The notes: generated by a model not told the origin, from the letters alone. Numbered from the stretch's first letter, positions 1-10,004 are shown. The stretch is DNA of 64,000 bases from Nitrospira sp. KM1 (GCF_011405515.1 NZ_AP022671.1:3224001-3288000), one strand, 5' to 3'. Translations and numbers: made by a program.

Positions 1-215
1 CTGGCAACCGTAGTTTTCCCTGCACTGGGTGGTCCCACGTAAATTAACGCCACAGGGTTCACGTTGTCGGCGAGCAATAGTGTGGCGCACGTCGATAGTC
101 CCATCTCTACAGCCTGCCATAAGTCAGGGAAATGCGTAGTTATGACATCACGGACATCCTTAATGCTCACTTTGTTGACGGTTGCAATTTCTTCCACCGC
201 ACTATTCACGTTCAT
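1..215 (-). CDS. ATPase with Walker A motif, N-terminal part (cut by window edge)
   Basis: Seventy-one residues are visible before the window ends. A textbook P-loop, GPPSAGKTT, sits at residues 61-69, preceded by a hydrophobic strand (VALIYV), so this is the start of an NTPase domain. The start ATG overlaps the stop of the upstream gene as ATGA, which implies translational coupling. It is the last visible gene of a three-gene minus-strand unit that begins with an excisionase-like HTH gene, a layout typical of integrated elements. A replication or DNA-packaging ATPase is possible, but the family cannot be named from the part that is visible. Confidence 0.75.
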   Translation of the reverse strand, partial: MNVNSAVEEIATVNKVSIKDVRDVITTHFPDLWQAVEMGLSTCATLLLADNVNPVALIYVGPPSAGKTTVA

Positions 216-544
216 GCTCCTCTCCGTACGCTCGGAAGTTTGTTCCGAGATGTGGTATTTCCTGCATAGCTGACCTTCATGCCTTTCTGCGCGGCCTTCG
301 CGCAATAGATCTTGCGTCCCACGAAATGTTTTCGGATTAATTCATCAGCCTGTGGGTAGATGACATGGTCCATATAGTCGTCATCCTTTTTATTGAACAA
401 TGAATCCGTTAGCGGAACAGAGTTATGATTGATGCGCGGAGAATCTGCTCCATCCACGTCCCCCACGATCTCAAGACGGACGGGATCACCCGTTACCGGA
501 AGTCTCCATTCTGCTAGGACACGCGTTATCTCAACTTCGCTCAT
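212..544 (-). CDS. hypothetical protein, middle gene of element operon
   Basis: A 110-residue protein with no domain I recognise. It is polar and charged, without signal peptide or membrane segment, and has a basic tail (SVRRGA). It overlaps the upstream HTH gene by 14 bases and the downstream ATPase by four, so the three genes are probably cotranscribed. Position between an excisionase-like gene and an ATPase suggests an accessory protein of an integrated element; that role is inference only. Confidence 0.6.
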   Translation of the reverse strand: MSEVEITRVLAEWRLPVTGDPVRLEIVGDVDGADSPRINHNSVPLTDSLFNKKDDDYMDHVIYPQADELIRKHFVGRKIYCAKAAQKGMKVSYAGNTTSRNKLPSVRRGA

Positions 545-737
545 GCGTCACCTCATTTATCGGCTGATTTGGTTTAAGCCCAAGACGAACCCATGCCTCC
601 AAATCTGATACCCGTATGCGTGTCAATCGACCAACTTTCACGATTGGGATGTGACCACCGGCGACCCATTTTTTAAGCATCGCCACTGAACACGAGAGAC
701 GTGTTGCTACTTCTTTGATCGAAAGTAAATCTGCCAT
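531..737 (-). CDS. excisionase-like helix-turn-helix DNA-binding protein
   Basis: A 68-residue protein with the MerR/excisionase (HTH_17) pattern: MADLLSIKEVATRLSCS, then the recognition helix and a wing ending RVSDLEAWV. These proteins bind DNA as recombination directionality factors or small regulators of mobile elements. I chose the ATG at 737 because AAGGAG lies a few bases upstream; the reading frame is open further upstream to 776 but has no comparable ribosome site. It is the first gene of a three-gene minus-strand unit and supports the view that the left end of the window is an integrated element. Confidence 0.8.
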   Translation of the reverse strand: MADLLSIKEVATRLSCSVAMLKKWVAGGHIPIVKVGRLTRIRVSDLEAWVRLGLKPNQPINEVTHERS

Positions 738-1777
738 GAACTGCTCCTTGATAATGTGGATGAAACACACTGCCATCCGCTGGCACTATGCCATGGTCTA
801 GTAGATCATCTAAGAAAACTCGATTGGATTGAATAAAGACCTAGGGAATAGGCAGTGAACAAGCACTAGCGGACATAACCAAGCGCGCGCACAGTCGCAG
901 TTACATATGTCACCTCCTGGTTGACTTATTGGATGGACGGATCTGAAGCAACTAATGTTGCCTATCTGAAAATATCTGCGAGAAGTGGAGTTGCTTTGCG
1001 CTTACATAGGCTGAATCTTATATCTAAACCATCATGGACCATCAGGATACGATCTCATGGTCTATGGAGGAAGATTTCGATTGCTACTTCCCGAGCTGCC
1101 TATCCCGATAACGTCAAAAAGGTCACTGTATCTGAAGGGATACCTCTCGAATAGTGTTTTGAGCCTGAGATCCCCTGCTAGGACTCATACAACTTACCGC
1201 AGGTGATTGGTGGAAATATGTCAAGGTGAACCTACGGTATCAAGCGGTATCCACTCATAGTAACGATGAAGGGGATTTTAGGCTTTCTCATAACACTTAA
1301 CGGTCATCTCCTAAAAAAGTAACATCCTTCATCAGATGTGTAAGACCAGCATGTCATTCAAACTTTATAACCATATATAAAATGTATGAATTTTCCGAGG
1401 TACTTAGAAATTGCCTAGAAATCAATAATCTAAACTTTCTGGCGAAGCCTCACCCCTAAACGAGTTGAACATAGCCATGTCCTTCCCTTTTTCCGAAAAA
1501 GCTACCTCAAGAGGTTAAATTAGGTTTGAGAGAATTTTCGATGTGCCTGAAAGCCTACTTTGCCCATTTTTACAATAACCTACGAACACTTTTAATGGTC
1601 TGAAAACGCTTCAATTTAGGTCGACTTTTGTCAACCATCTTGTCAACCGCCTTCCTTCTCTTTACGCATATACACGCATATGCATATTTCTCATGGCTCT
1701 TGCGCCTCTGTCACAGAGGCTCCTAGAATTGCTTCCCAGAAAAGGTTTATGTCCGAACATATCCCTTACTTCATCAC
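738..1777. other. gene-poor AT-rich stretch
   Basis: About 1 kb without a convincing gene. A 77-codon open frame at 921-1154 has a TTG start, no good ribosome site and an arbitrary-looking composition. The stretch probably holds the promoter for the minus-strand element operon and upstream sequence of the EVE-domain gene. No structured RNA or repeat stood out. Confidence 0.5.
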
Positions 1778-2875
1778 ATGGCGTACTTTATAGATTTGTT
1801 TTCGCCCGAAACGTATGACGCCTTCAGTCGATCCAAGCGCGACATATCTGGATTTCGCATTCGTCATAAGCGAATGGCAGACCGCATTAAGCCAGGGGAT
1901 GTGTTCGTTTGCTATCTCACTCGATTGTCGCGCTGGTTCGGTTTACTAGAAGTTGTCGAAGGGCCGTTCATTGATAATCACCCGATATTTATTTCAGAAA
2001 ACGATCCATTTGTAGTCCGCTTTCGCGTTCGCCCTCACGTGTGGCTGGATGTAAAAGTGGGAATTCCCATACACGATGAGTTGATCTGGAACGGACTATC
2101 TTTTACGCAAGGGTTAGCAAAAGGATCAATAGGATGGACTGGGAAGGTCCGTGGCAGTTTAGTTCGCTTAGATGATCGGGACGCCTTATTTCTTTCTGAC
2201 CGGCTGAAGAAGCAATCCACTGAGCAGAAGTCATATCCGCTAAGTGACCAAGATATTCGGCGTCTCTCAACTCACACCGTTAATCGCTCTGACAAGGTAG
2301 TCAATGTCTCAGTGCCCGATGATTCAAATCTTTTCGAGGATGTTGAAGCTGTTGAAATAGAAACACGAGAATCAATCCGCATGCAGGCACTTACCGCACG
2401 AATAGGACAACAAATGGGGCTTTCCATTTGGATTCCCCGAGCTGATCGAAGTGGTGTTTTGAAAGAGCTAAAGGATGCTGGACAGGTACTTGAGCGGCTA
2501 CCACTTAATTACGATGACACCACTCTTCGAACGATTGAGCAGATAGATGTTCTGTGGTTAAGAGGCCGCTCGATTGTTCGAGCCTTTGAAATTGAACATA
2601 CCACATCTGTTTATTCTGGTATTTTGCGAATGGCGGATCTATTAGCTCTTCAGCCCAATATGGATATTAAGTTGCACATCATCGCGCCGGTGATGAAGAG
2701 AGAAAAAGTCTTTCAAGAGATTAGACGACCTGTATTTTCACTTCTCGAAAAGGGTCCATTAGCCGAGACCTGTACCTACATATCTTATGATAGTTTGCGA
2801 GAACTGAATGGACTAAAGCATCTGGAGCACCTATCAGACAGCGTGCTTGATGAGTATGCTGAAGAAGCGGAATGA
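1778..2875 (+). CDS. EVE-domain protein fused to a predicted PD-(D/E)xK-type nuclease domain
   Basis: The first ~130 residues have the EVE/PUA-like fold signature: a start rich in FIDLFSPETYDAF, then KPGDVFVCYLTRLSRWFGLLEVVEGPF. EVE domains bind modified bases. After a linker, residues 250-300 carry a restriction-nuclease-like core: D257 in IDVLWL and E271/E273 in AFEIEHTTS, followed by SGILRMADLL. Acidic residues spaced this way fit the PD-(D/E)xK superfamily, with a downstream Lys/Gln not identified. By family logic it could be a modification-dependent restriction enzyme or a DNA-repair protein. It stands alone, with about 900 bases free upstream and 318 downstream, in an AT-rich island. 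Confidence 0.75.
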   Translation: MAYFIDLFSPETYDAFSRSKRDISGFRIRHKRMADRIKPGDVFVCYLTRLSRWFGLLEVVEGPFIDNHPIFISENDPFVVRFRVRPHVWLDVKVGIPIHDELIWNGLSFTQGLAKGSIGWTGKVRGSLVRLDDRDALFLSDRLKKQSTEQKSYPLSDQDIRRLSTHTVNRSDKVVNVSVPDDSNLFEDVEAVEIETRESIRMQALTARIGQQMGLSIWIPRADRSGVLKELKDAGQVLERLPLNYDDTTLRTIEQIDVLWLRGRSIVRAFEIEHTTSVYSGILRMADLLALQPNMDIKLHIIAPVMKREKVFQEIRRPVFSLLEKGPLAETCTYISYDSLRELNGLKHLEHLSDSVLDEYAEEAE

Positions 2876-3193
2876 AGTGTCCAGTGATTATCAAACTGAT
2901 ACTGCAATAATTGATTCGGTGATTGTAGAGACAATTGTGAGCAAAAGTTTATTGCTTCGAAACTCCCAGCTTATATGACCACAAGATCAAAGACGTCTCT
3001 GGTCGGGTAGAGGACACCTGCATTATCAACAGGTCTACACCAAACTTTACGGTCTATATGCCATTGCTGGTTCGGAAAAAGGCAAGATTACTCAAATTCA
3101 TGAGTCTCATGAGACAGGTAATTGCAACAAATCTGTTAAAACATCTTGACTAGCTTCTCGTGAACGTCAATTGATGCGCCGGTCATTGCTTAC
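2876..3193. other. intergenic, nothing recognised
   Basis: 318 bases between the EVE-domain gene and the HNH gene. No open frame with a start and ribosome site, no repeat and no clear terminator hairpin was seen. No Shine-Dalgarno sequence precedes the HNH start. Confidence 0.5.
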
Positions 3194-4777
3194 ATGCCAT
3201 TTTCACAAACCGTAAGAGATCAAGCCCTAGTAGCCGCAGCTAGGCATTGTTGTGTTTGTCATCGTTATAAGGGCGTCAAGGTAGAAGTTCATCATATAGT
3301 GCATGAATCAAAGGGGGGCACGAATGATCCGTCCAATGCTATTACGCTTTGCTTTGATTGTCATGCAGACGCAGGACACTACAATCCGGATCATCCCAGA
3401 GGTACGCGATTTTCACCAAGGGAATTAAGAATTCACAGAGATAACTGGCATTCGATAGTTCTATCTCAAAGGGTTGCTGCTCCCACCGAACCGGATTTTA
3501 TGTACTGCCGGTTTCTATTGTGTAAGAGCTTTGACGCAATTCGTGAGATTACTCTTGGAGATCTTTCAAACGTTCCTGTCTCTCAGCCGATGCTTGTTCA
3601 AAATTCAGTTTTGGAATTTCAAAAGATGATTGTTCAAGCGCACCCAGTATCTTATCGCCACGACAAGGAATGGGGAGACAGCTTTCCTAATATAGAGGCT
3701 TATTCAGAAAGGTATCCGACTGTCCAAATTCACAATCGCTCGGAGATGTCTGGATATCCGTATTTTGAAGCAATACGCGCCCCCTCCATCGATGAGCTTC
3801 AAAGTAAATTAGCTCCTAAAGATGGAGTCACTCGACTCCTGATCGAAGCCGGTGTTGCTCCGGCATCTATATCCCAAGTATTAGCCTACCATGAGCGATG
3901 TGGGGCCGATTCCTTTCAGGAAATATATCGATTGCGGCCTTTGTGGTGTCTTTATCTTGGGGCTACTAATCTCACATCAAACCCGTTGCAATTGAGAGGT
4001 ATAGTATGTGAGAAGTACGAGCCTGCGGGCCTGGCATACAGAGATTTTTACCCATCAGTAGGAACTGATCATACTTCAACAGTTCATGGTCTACCGCTTG
4101 CTGCGTTACCGGCAGGAGCGACATTGTTATTTCCGGTTGCAACAATGCTTGGACCAATGGAATGTATCGGCTTTGAATCAACATTTCAGGAAACTGCAGA
4201 CATACCTTCTGGACAAGTTCAGACTTTCTCCCACGAAGATTTGTCTCCGGCGCAGGCTGTTACATCATTGATCGGGCCTGTTATGTGGCCGAAGTCGATT
4301 GATGTTCGAGTAAACTCAATACAGGTGGAGCAGCAGATTCATGATTTTAATCTCAAGTCTTTATACACCATTAACAGATATTGGGAGATGGGTTCATGCC
4401 CGCATATTTTCTTCCTTGGTCAAGAAACTATTTTGCCAGAATATTATGGTGAATTATTTGCAAAGCAGCCTGGTGAATCTCACCAGGAGATAATTATCAT
4501 CCCAAGTGGTATTGATACCGTTTTGATAGTCGAGTTGGAGCCAGAGCAGACAATCATCGAGGAGATCTCGATAAACAAATCCCTGTATAGAACAATGGTG
4601 AGACTTAACCAAGGCGACGCGCTAAGTATTCCCGTAAAATCCGGGGACCTTATTGACCTGAAGGGCCATTATATTTCTAAAAGCACCGCAGCAACTGACC
4701 CATGGTTCAGGAATGCGTTGGTTCATGGTTTTATTTTGGAAGGCGCGGGATTAAAGTCACACTCGATTCAATCATAG
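3194..4777 (+). CDS. HNH endonuclease with a large uncharacterised C-terminal region
   Basis: 527 residues. The N-terminal ~90 residues form an HNH nuclease: CxxCH near residue 20, the catalytic HH pair in VEVHHIVHESKGG, an Asn in DPSNAITLC, and CFDCH as the second zinc knuckle. HNH enzymes cut DNA with a metal in a beta-beta-alpha fold. The remaining ~430 residues have no motif I recognise and no membrane segment; this region is far longer than in a simple McrA-type nuclease and may be a sensor or substrate domain. The gene shares the AT-rich island with the EVE-nuclease, so a defence role is plausible but unproven. Confidence 0.75.
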   Translation: MPFSQTVRDQALVAAARHCCVCHRYKGVKVEVHHIVHESKGGTNDPSNAITLCFDCHADAGHYNPDHPRGTRFSPRELRIHRDNWHSIVLSQRVAAPTEPDFMYCRFLLCKSFDAIREITLGDLSNVPVSQPMLVQNSVLEFQKMIVQAHPVSYRHDKEWGDSFPNIEAYSERYPTVQIHNRSEMSGYPYFEAIRAPSIDELQSKLAPKDGVTRLLIEAGVAPASISQVLAYHERCGADSFQEIYRLRPLWCLYLGATNLTSNPLQLRGIVCEKYEPAGLAYRDFYPSVGTDHTSTVHGLPLAALPAGATLLFPVATMLGPMECIGFESTFQETADIPSGQVQTFSHEDLSPAQAVTSLIGPVMWPKSIDVRVNSIQVEQQIHDFNLKSLYTINRYWEMGSCPHIFFLGQETILPEYYGELFAKQPGESHQEIIIIPSGIDTVLIVELEPEQTIIEEISINKSLYRTMVRLNQGDALSIPVKSGDLIDLKGHYISKSTAATDPWFRNALVHGFILEGAGLKSHSIQS

Positions 4778-4862
4778 AAGTGTCATAAGCTCCTTCCGCT
4801 ACATCTGCAGGCTCTTCACAGGTGCCGGAGCACTTACTCGCAGGAAAGAACGTAGCACTGCA

Positions 4863-5366
4863 TTGCTCAGCATACTCTTTATAGTCATTCTTCTGATCTC
4901 TTCTGCTTCATTTGCTGCTGTGTTCGACAGGCAAAAGGCCTCACCCTATATCCTTGAGTTCTACATTGCTTTTAACGAAGGTGCCGATTGCCCGCGTTTG
5001 TATGAACTGAGAAAGGATGCGAAACAACAGGGTGCAGATAACCAGCAACAACAGGAGATAAACGATAAATTGCGTTCGGTTGGTTGTATAACCGAGAAGT
5101 CGAGGAGGGTGGAAATAGGTCGACCTAACACAGGAAACTTTACGGTGACAGAATACAAGATTTACAGAGAGATAGTTGATTTACCAATATCTATATCGGA
5201 GGAGCAGGCTCTTGACGATGTTGCAAGAAAGTACAAGATTTCAGTCTCCGAAGTGCGAAATAAAGTTAATAAGGTCCAAAGTAATCTGTCGAAAAATGGG
5301 TGGATGAACGGCAATCCTAAAGACGAGATTCGTTATGCATCAGACTGGGCTGGTGAGACACCGTAA
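4863..5366 (+). CDS. secreted hypothetical protein
   Basis: 167 residues starting at TTG, chosen because the product opens with a clear signal peptide (LSILFIVILLISSASFA). AGGAAAG lies about 15 bases upstream, rather far. The mature part is charged and ends in a segment resembling a helix-turn-helix or coiled region (EEQALDDVARKYKISVSEVRNKVNKV). No family recognised. It lies 85 bases after the HNH gene on the same strand and could be cotranscribed. Confidence 0.55.
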   Translation: MLSILFIVILLISSASFAAVFDRQKASPYILEFYIAFNEGADCPRLYELRKDAKQQGADNQQQQEINDKLRSVGCITEKSRRVEIGRPNTGNFTVTEYKIYREIVDLPISISEEQALDDVARKYKISVSEVRNKVNKVQSNLSKNGWMNGNPKDEIRYASDWAGETP

Positions 5367-5581
5367 AAAGTTATCGAAAACCGCGTGTGGCTTCAGCGTC
5401 CTGCAATAGTTGAACTGCCGAACTAAACCATTTGTTTCGCCCCAGTTGAGACAATGCGGTAGCTATGGAACTGGTGATTAATTTCTCCCTAGAGTGTGAA
5501 GTTCTACTTGATATTGGCTGACTGACTCAGGATCGGCAGGTGTTAGCTTTGCGAATACACATAACTTAAAGATGTTTCATC

Positions 5582-7387
5582 ATGTCTGGCCTTTCCAATT
5601 TTTATAACAACCTATTAACGATCCAAGTCGCTGTCTTCGGAATTATCACAGCCGCTGTTTTTGTTCTTGTTCAAATTTCATATTCCGTATCACATAGGCA
5701 TAGTCTAAGGCTTTTTAGAGACAGAGTATTGATAGTATACTTCGCAGTTAGCATAGTCGCCCTCACGTTGACTTCTAGCGCTAGTCTTTTACTGTCGCTT
5801 CCGAAACATGATTTTCTCCCAGGATACAATGTAAATGTTCGCGGGCTTTTACTAAATCTATGGACGCCGCCAACACTTTTATTTCTCACCGGTTTATCGG
5901 CCATCTTATTCTGTGCGTTTCTTCTTAGAAATATTCAATACCTCCATCCTCAAAGAGTTCTGTTATTGATTAGCAAGACAGTAACTCCTGAAGAAGTACA
6001 ACTCTTTTTACTCAAGAAATATGGGCTTTCTCCTCCGCGTCTATCCTCTCATTTGGGAAACATATCTGATGAAAACCTGCAGCAACTAATGAGATACGTA
6101 GGAGGGACTGGGCCTGAACCAAGTGAGGAAAACATGCAACAATTCGCTGAAGCTGAGAGGGAGAACGAGCAGCGATTTAAAGAAGATCAGCTACGCTATA
6201 TAGAATTCAAAAGAAAGGCAGAATCTGCGACAGATCCCCTTGATACTCTGTCGACTGTCGCCGTTGCAGCTCTCAAAGCTACGGATCTACAGACACTTGC
6301 GGAGGTCCCTAAGACTATTAGGGGCATTACTCGCGCTGCTCTCGCATCAATAAAGCCTTCAGGTCTAACTCACTGGAACCCAGCTGGAGGTCTAGCAGAT
6401 AAGTGGGTAATGCATTTGATCAATTTTACATCAAGGCTACTTGAAGTGGCCCGCAAAGAGGGTTTGTCTTCAGTCGAAGTTGATATCCTTCAAACTACCG
6501 ACGACTGTGTCTGTCAGCTGATTGAGAAGGAAGAAGAGCAGGCAATTATCAAAATTATGGGTTTTTGGAAGCAGGTTAGCAATGCGGCAATTGGTAATAA
6601 CAAGTCAGTTTTTATTTGGCTAATTACCAAATATGCGGCTATTGGGGAGACAGCACTTGAGCGTGAGCTGAAATCAATAAGTGATGAAACCTTCAGACAC
6701 CTGGGATGGCTAGGAGAAAACCTGTTAGATAAGACAGGCTATACAGAAAAAGCAATTATGTATGACCTAGACTATTCAACAGAGTTTGATGAACTTCTGA
6801 ATGCGTTACTGTCATTCGGTTCCATTTATAGCTCAAAGTATTCCAAGCAATATCCTTTAATCTACTTCGATGCGATTCGTGTAGTTTTTATAAAACTCTC
6901 GAAGTTAACAAAGGGGCTTCCATCAGACTCTGAAATCAAAAACTCATTGTACGCTTGCATAAGCAGCATAGCCTCCTTTATTGACGCTGCACTGCGCAGC
7001 TCAAACTCTGATGGAGCAGCGCTTGCGGTTATCAGAATTAGACAGTGCTACGAAGAATTGGTAACGATTCAACTTCACGAGAGGGCAGCTGAAGTTGTGA
7101 GTCTGCTTGTTGATGCCGCAGTTTCTGCAGTTCAGAGTGACTGCAAAAGCCATCTTATACCAGAAGGAATAGGCGAATATTTAACTAAATTGCTTATTAA
7201 ATGCCCGTATAAAGATAAAATCGCTAGCGCAGTTAGAGACAGCCTTATAAAGTCCCACGGGACTGGACACTCAAAAGTATGGGGTTTTGTCACAGAGTTA
7301 GGAAAACGCATGGGTACAAATTTCGGATTAATGTTCGATGAGAAAACGGGGAAAATCTACGCAAATGATGACCCACGTCGGCAATAA
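5582..7387 (+). CDS. membrane-anchored hypothetical protein
   Basis: 601 residues. Three hydrophobic segments lie in the first ~115 residues (about 16-34, 48-70 and 92-115), followed by a long soluble helical region. The segment around residues 180-215 is strongly charged and probably coiled. No catalytic motif was recognised. It has AT-rich codon use like the other genes of the island. A membrane anchor with a large helical cytoplasmic part occurs among island-borne defence effectors, but that comparison is speculative. Confidence 0.65.
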   Translation: MSGLSNFYNNLLTIQVAVFGIITAAVFVLVQISYSVSHRHSLRLFRDRVLIVYFAVSIVALTLTSSASLLLSLPKHDFLPGYNVNVRGLLLNLWTPPTLLFLTGLSAILFCAFLLRNIQYLHPQRVLLLISKTVTPEEVQLFLLKKYGLSPPRLSSHLGNISDENLQQLMRYVGGTGPEPSEENMQQFAEAERENEQRFKEDQLRYIEFKRKAESATDPLDTLSTVAVAALKATDLQTLAEVPKTIRGITRAALASIKPSGLTHWNPAGGLADKWVMHLINFTSRLLEVARKEGLSSVEVDILQTTDDCVCQLIEKEEEQAIIKIMGFWKQVSNAAIGNNKSVFIWLITKYAAIGETALERELKSISDETFRHLGWLGENLLDKTGYTEKAIMYDLDYSTEFDELLNALLSFGSIYSSKYSKQYPLIYFDAIRVVFIKLSKLTKGLPSDSEIKNSLYACISSIASFIDAALRSSNSDGAALAVIRIRQCYEELVTIQLHERAAEVVSLLVDAAVSAVQSDCKSHLIPEGIGEYLTKLLIKCPYKDKIASAVRDSLIKSHGTGHSKVWGFVTELGKRMGTNFGLMFDEKTGKIYANDDPRRQ

Positions 7388-7728
7388 TTGGTTATCGTCA
7401 CCTCTGCCTCTTTTTCATCTCACACAGCCTTTCTTTATATAAGCTAGCCTACTAACAGACAGGCCCAAGTGTGGGCAATAGGAATGGACCTGTGGTGGGT
7501 AAATCATTTGGCCTAAATTGGCTTGAAAAAATCCCCCCTTAGCCCCCCTTTGTTCAAACGGTAACATCCACAGGGGTATGTATCAGTGTTATTACAGTGT
7601 TAGGAACAGCGACAAACTAGACTGAAATGGACTGAACAGCAGATAACTGAATGAGGTAGCAAGATTCCTTGTATGCAACAATGACAAGGGGATTGCCCAA
7701 TCATCAAAGACTTGAACAATCCCCCATT

Positions 7729-7778
7729 ACTGATTCGTAAACCGCAGGTCGCCCGTTCAATCCGGGTCGCCGGCTCCA
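7729..7778 (+). repeat. tRNA-Thr(CGU) 3'-end fragment, probable attachment site
   Basis: The sequence holds half of an anticodon arm with loop TTCGTAA, a variable stretch, a T-arm with the GTTCAATC loop and an acceptor 3' strand ending GGCTCCA. The 5' half of a tRNA is missing and the 3' side of the anticodon stem does not pair, so this is not a functional gene. Tyrosine integrases commonly insert at tRNA 3' ends and leave such duplicates. Integrase debris lies directly downstream, supporting an att interpretation. Confidence 0.7.
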
Positions 7779-7849
7779 GCAGAAGTGGTTGAATGTATGG
7801 CCCTTGCTCCACTGGAGTCGGGGCTATTTTATTGTCTTTTATCGCTTCT

Positions 7850-8020
7850 GCTACCACTTTGCTACCACTTTCAGAATTAACGGTCATATCCAGCCGGTCC
7901 AGTGCCCCTGGAGCTTGCTTTTCAACCGTCGTCCATAGGTCGATACCGTGAGCTTAATGGTGGTGTGGCCCAACTGTCGTGCAACACTGCTCAACGTGTG
8001 AAGACGGCCGCCTGAGGGTA
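7850..8020 (-). pseudogene. tyrosine integrase C-terminal remnant
   Basis: Reading the minus strand gives RLHTLSSVARQLGHTTIKL followed by TVSTYG, which matches the LGH-x-Y catalytic end of phage-type tyrosine recombinases. A different frame then gives APGALDRLDMTVNSESGSK, the usual tail of such proteins. The frame change between the two, and the absence of an upstream catalytic part, show that the gene is broken. It lies next to a tRNA-Thr 3' fragment. Confidence 0.7.
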
Positions 8021-8178
8021 TTGAACATATCAAAAGCTGTATAACAGCTCTTGGCATGATTCCACTGTCCGACCCGGAGACACGCCGTTAAATTGGGGCC
8101 TGATGCGCATCCACAGGCAGGACAGCCAGCATGATCTGTTTCATGGTGTCCTCCTATTTTCTATCAAGCAAACGAAAG

Positions 8179-8430
8179 TTAGGCGTCGATGACTCTGAGA
8201 CGCTGCTTAATCGCAGTACATGGGGGTTCGCCTACTTCTGCTCTTCTTTTTACTTCATGAAAGAGATCATCTAAGGGGTGCGTTATAAGACGGTTTTCAG
8301 TGTTGTAAATAGCATGGGTATAATTGCGGCCTACTATCGTATACGAGCTAGATGAGAGGATCTCCCGTCGTATGTCGCTACAGGAGCAGAACAGGATTGC
8401 GATTCCAAAGTAGACTATATATTTGCCCAT
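8179..8430 (-). CDS. small putative lipoprotein
   Basis: 83 residues from the ATG at 8430. It begins MGKYIVYFGIAILFCSCS, a short signal peptide ending in a lipobox-like LFCSC, so it is probably lipid-anchored. The mature part has no recognised domain. Longer upstream extension is possible but would bury the signal peptide. AT-rich, like its neighbours. Confidence 0.5.
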   Translation of the reverse strand: MGKYIVYFGIAILFCSCSDIRREILSSSSYTIVGRNYTHAIYNTENRLITHPLDDLFHEVKRRAEVGEPPCTAIKQRLRVIDA

Positions 8431-8555
8431 TGTAGTCTTGTCCAACCATGTCTTTGAGGGAAACGCATGTTTCCAATAACAGCGGGCCACTAGTTGAATT
8501 TACGTCAGCACTCGGCGCGCGAACATTATCCAATTTTGGGCGCAGCCTACCGCAA

Positions 8556-9314
8556 TCAATTGGATGGTCCTGAGGGCAGAGAACCGGAAGGTTGGACCCC
8601 CGGTTGACTAGGCCTACTCGGTACAGAAGGTGGAGTAGTTGCTGCCGCAGAAGATTTGAGCACCTCAGCTATCTTCTGAAGTTCTTCTATTCCTATTCCT
8701 GCTTTCGCATTCTGATAGAACGCTTGTTGTGCTTCCTTCATGTTGGGAAACTCTGCTTTGATTAGGTCAATAGCCTTATCCAATAAATCCTGTTTCTGGG
8801 TTAGGTAATTTTGATAAGTCTCTTCTTCACTATCACGACCTAACCATTTGTTCATTCTGTCTATACAGAGGCTATGTAAGCTATCTCGGTAAATCTGCAA
8901 TCCCTGTGTTCTGTAAAGTAACGGTGCAATTTGAGTTGCAACTGCTCTGGCATATTGATTTGCAAGTTCACCAGTTATCCCGCTCTTGGGTTCTTGCGCA
9001 GCGAGCTTAAAACCATCGGCCACAGTGGAGGCAAAGGTCTCACCTACATCTGGGGGAGGCTCTGAACAGGTTATGAGATCACCCTTGTTATGGGGATTTT
9101 CAGCAACAATAACGACTCTTCTACTCGCCGTGGTCGCGAAGGTATTTACAGATCTTGGGTTGCCAAACCACTTGCTCCAGACACTGGTTGTATACACTTC
9201 ATCTTGAATTGAAGGATTTGTGTCCCTTTTCGACCAGGTAGAAGTGCCACAACCGAATACTGATATCGCAACCAAGATCAGTAAGCTCAGCCGTGCTATA
9301 GGGTTTAACCGCAT
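8556..9314 (-). CDS. lipoprotein of unknown function
   Basis: 252 residues from the ATG at 9314, which has GGAGG seven bases upstream. The N-terminus MRLNPIARLSLLILVAISV is followed by FGCG, a lipobox. The mature chain is mostly helical; the last ~30 residues are Pro/Ser-rich (PSVPSRPSQPGVQPSG), a low-complexity tail. No family recognised. It is the last gene of the AT-rich island before the respiratory genes. Confidence 0.65.
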   Translation of the reverse strand: MRLNPIARLSLLILVAISVFGCGTSTWSKRDTNPSIQDEVYTTSVWSKWFGNPRSVNTFATTASRRVVIVAENPHNKGDLITCSEPPPDVGETFASTVADGFKLAAQEPKSGITGELANQYARAVATQIAPLLYRTQGLQIYRDSLHSLCIDRMNKWLGRDSEEETYQNYLTQKQDLLDKAIDLIKAEFPNMKEAQQAFYQNAKAGIGIEELQKIAEVLKSSAAATTPPSVPSRPSQPGVQPSGSLPSGPSN

Positions 9315-10004
9315 GTCAATAACCTCCGTAATAGAAAAAATCTCTGCATCCAGCGTGCGGACATCACACTGCATTCGGAATGACCTTTCAGCAAGTTTGC
9401 TGCCTAATCATTCTCACGGATTATTGGATTTTTCGTTAATCATGCGAACGGACAAGGTTCTACTATGAATCGAATTGAGTACATGAAGGATTCGAAATGA
9501 TTCAGAGGTCACTATATAAGTGGGCCGTATTAGTTGGAGGCCATACACGGCCATTAGCCTGAAAGTGAAACGAAGATGAGGAACACACTTTCCTCAGGCG
9601 AGGAATAGGAGTTAAAAAAGATTCGTGGCAACGGTTGCCGACGGGAGATGGCTCAATGTCGCCAGTATAGAAGCAGACAAGAACATGATAGGCACTTGGT
9701 CCATGACATCGGGAAATAGCTCTGTCGGAAAATGCCTGGGTATTTAACTGACTTGCTATGCTACCTTTCTACTAGAAGTGTCATAAACAACTTCATTGGA
9801 CTAACCCCGGGTCGAATACCCTGATTCCTCTCGTGTCAGAGGATAGATTCACAGGTGTTCTCAAGCACGAGCGAGCAAGTATACCGCTGCGCGTCACCGG
9901 GTCGTCTCACAACTCGCGTTATCGTGTGGCTTCACGAATCGGCTAATGCTCGGGACCATCTGATGGGTTTTGAGCACCGCCACACTTTCTCCCTGTCACT
10001 CCTT
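9315..10004. other. intergenic boundary of the AT-rich island
   Basis: About 700 bases without a supported gene. Base composition shifts towards GC-rich beyond it. The right end holds the promoter of the tetrahaem cytochrome gene. Nothing else was recognised. Confidence 0.5.

Noticed and set aside
921-1154. 77-codon open frame
   Set aside because: TTG start without ribosome site, no domain, amino-acid composition not protein-like.
7600-7887. 95-codon minus-strand frame reading through the tRNA fragment
   Set aside because: The middle phrase EPATRIERATCGLR is the reverse translation of a tRNA 3' end; only the first part belongs to a broken integrase.
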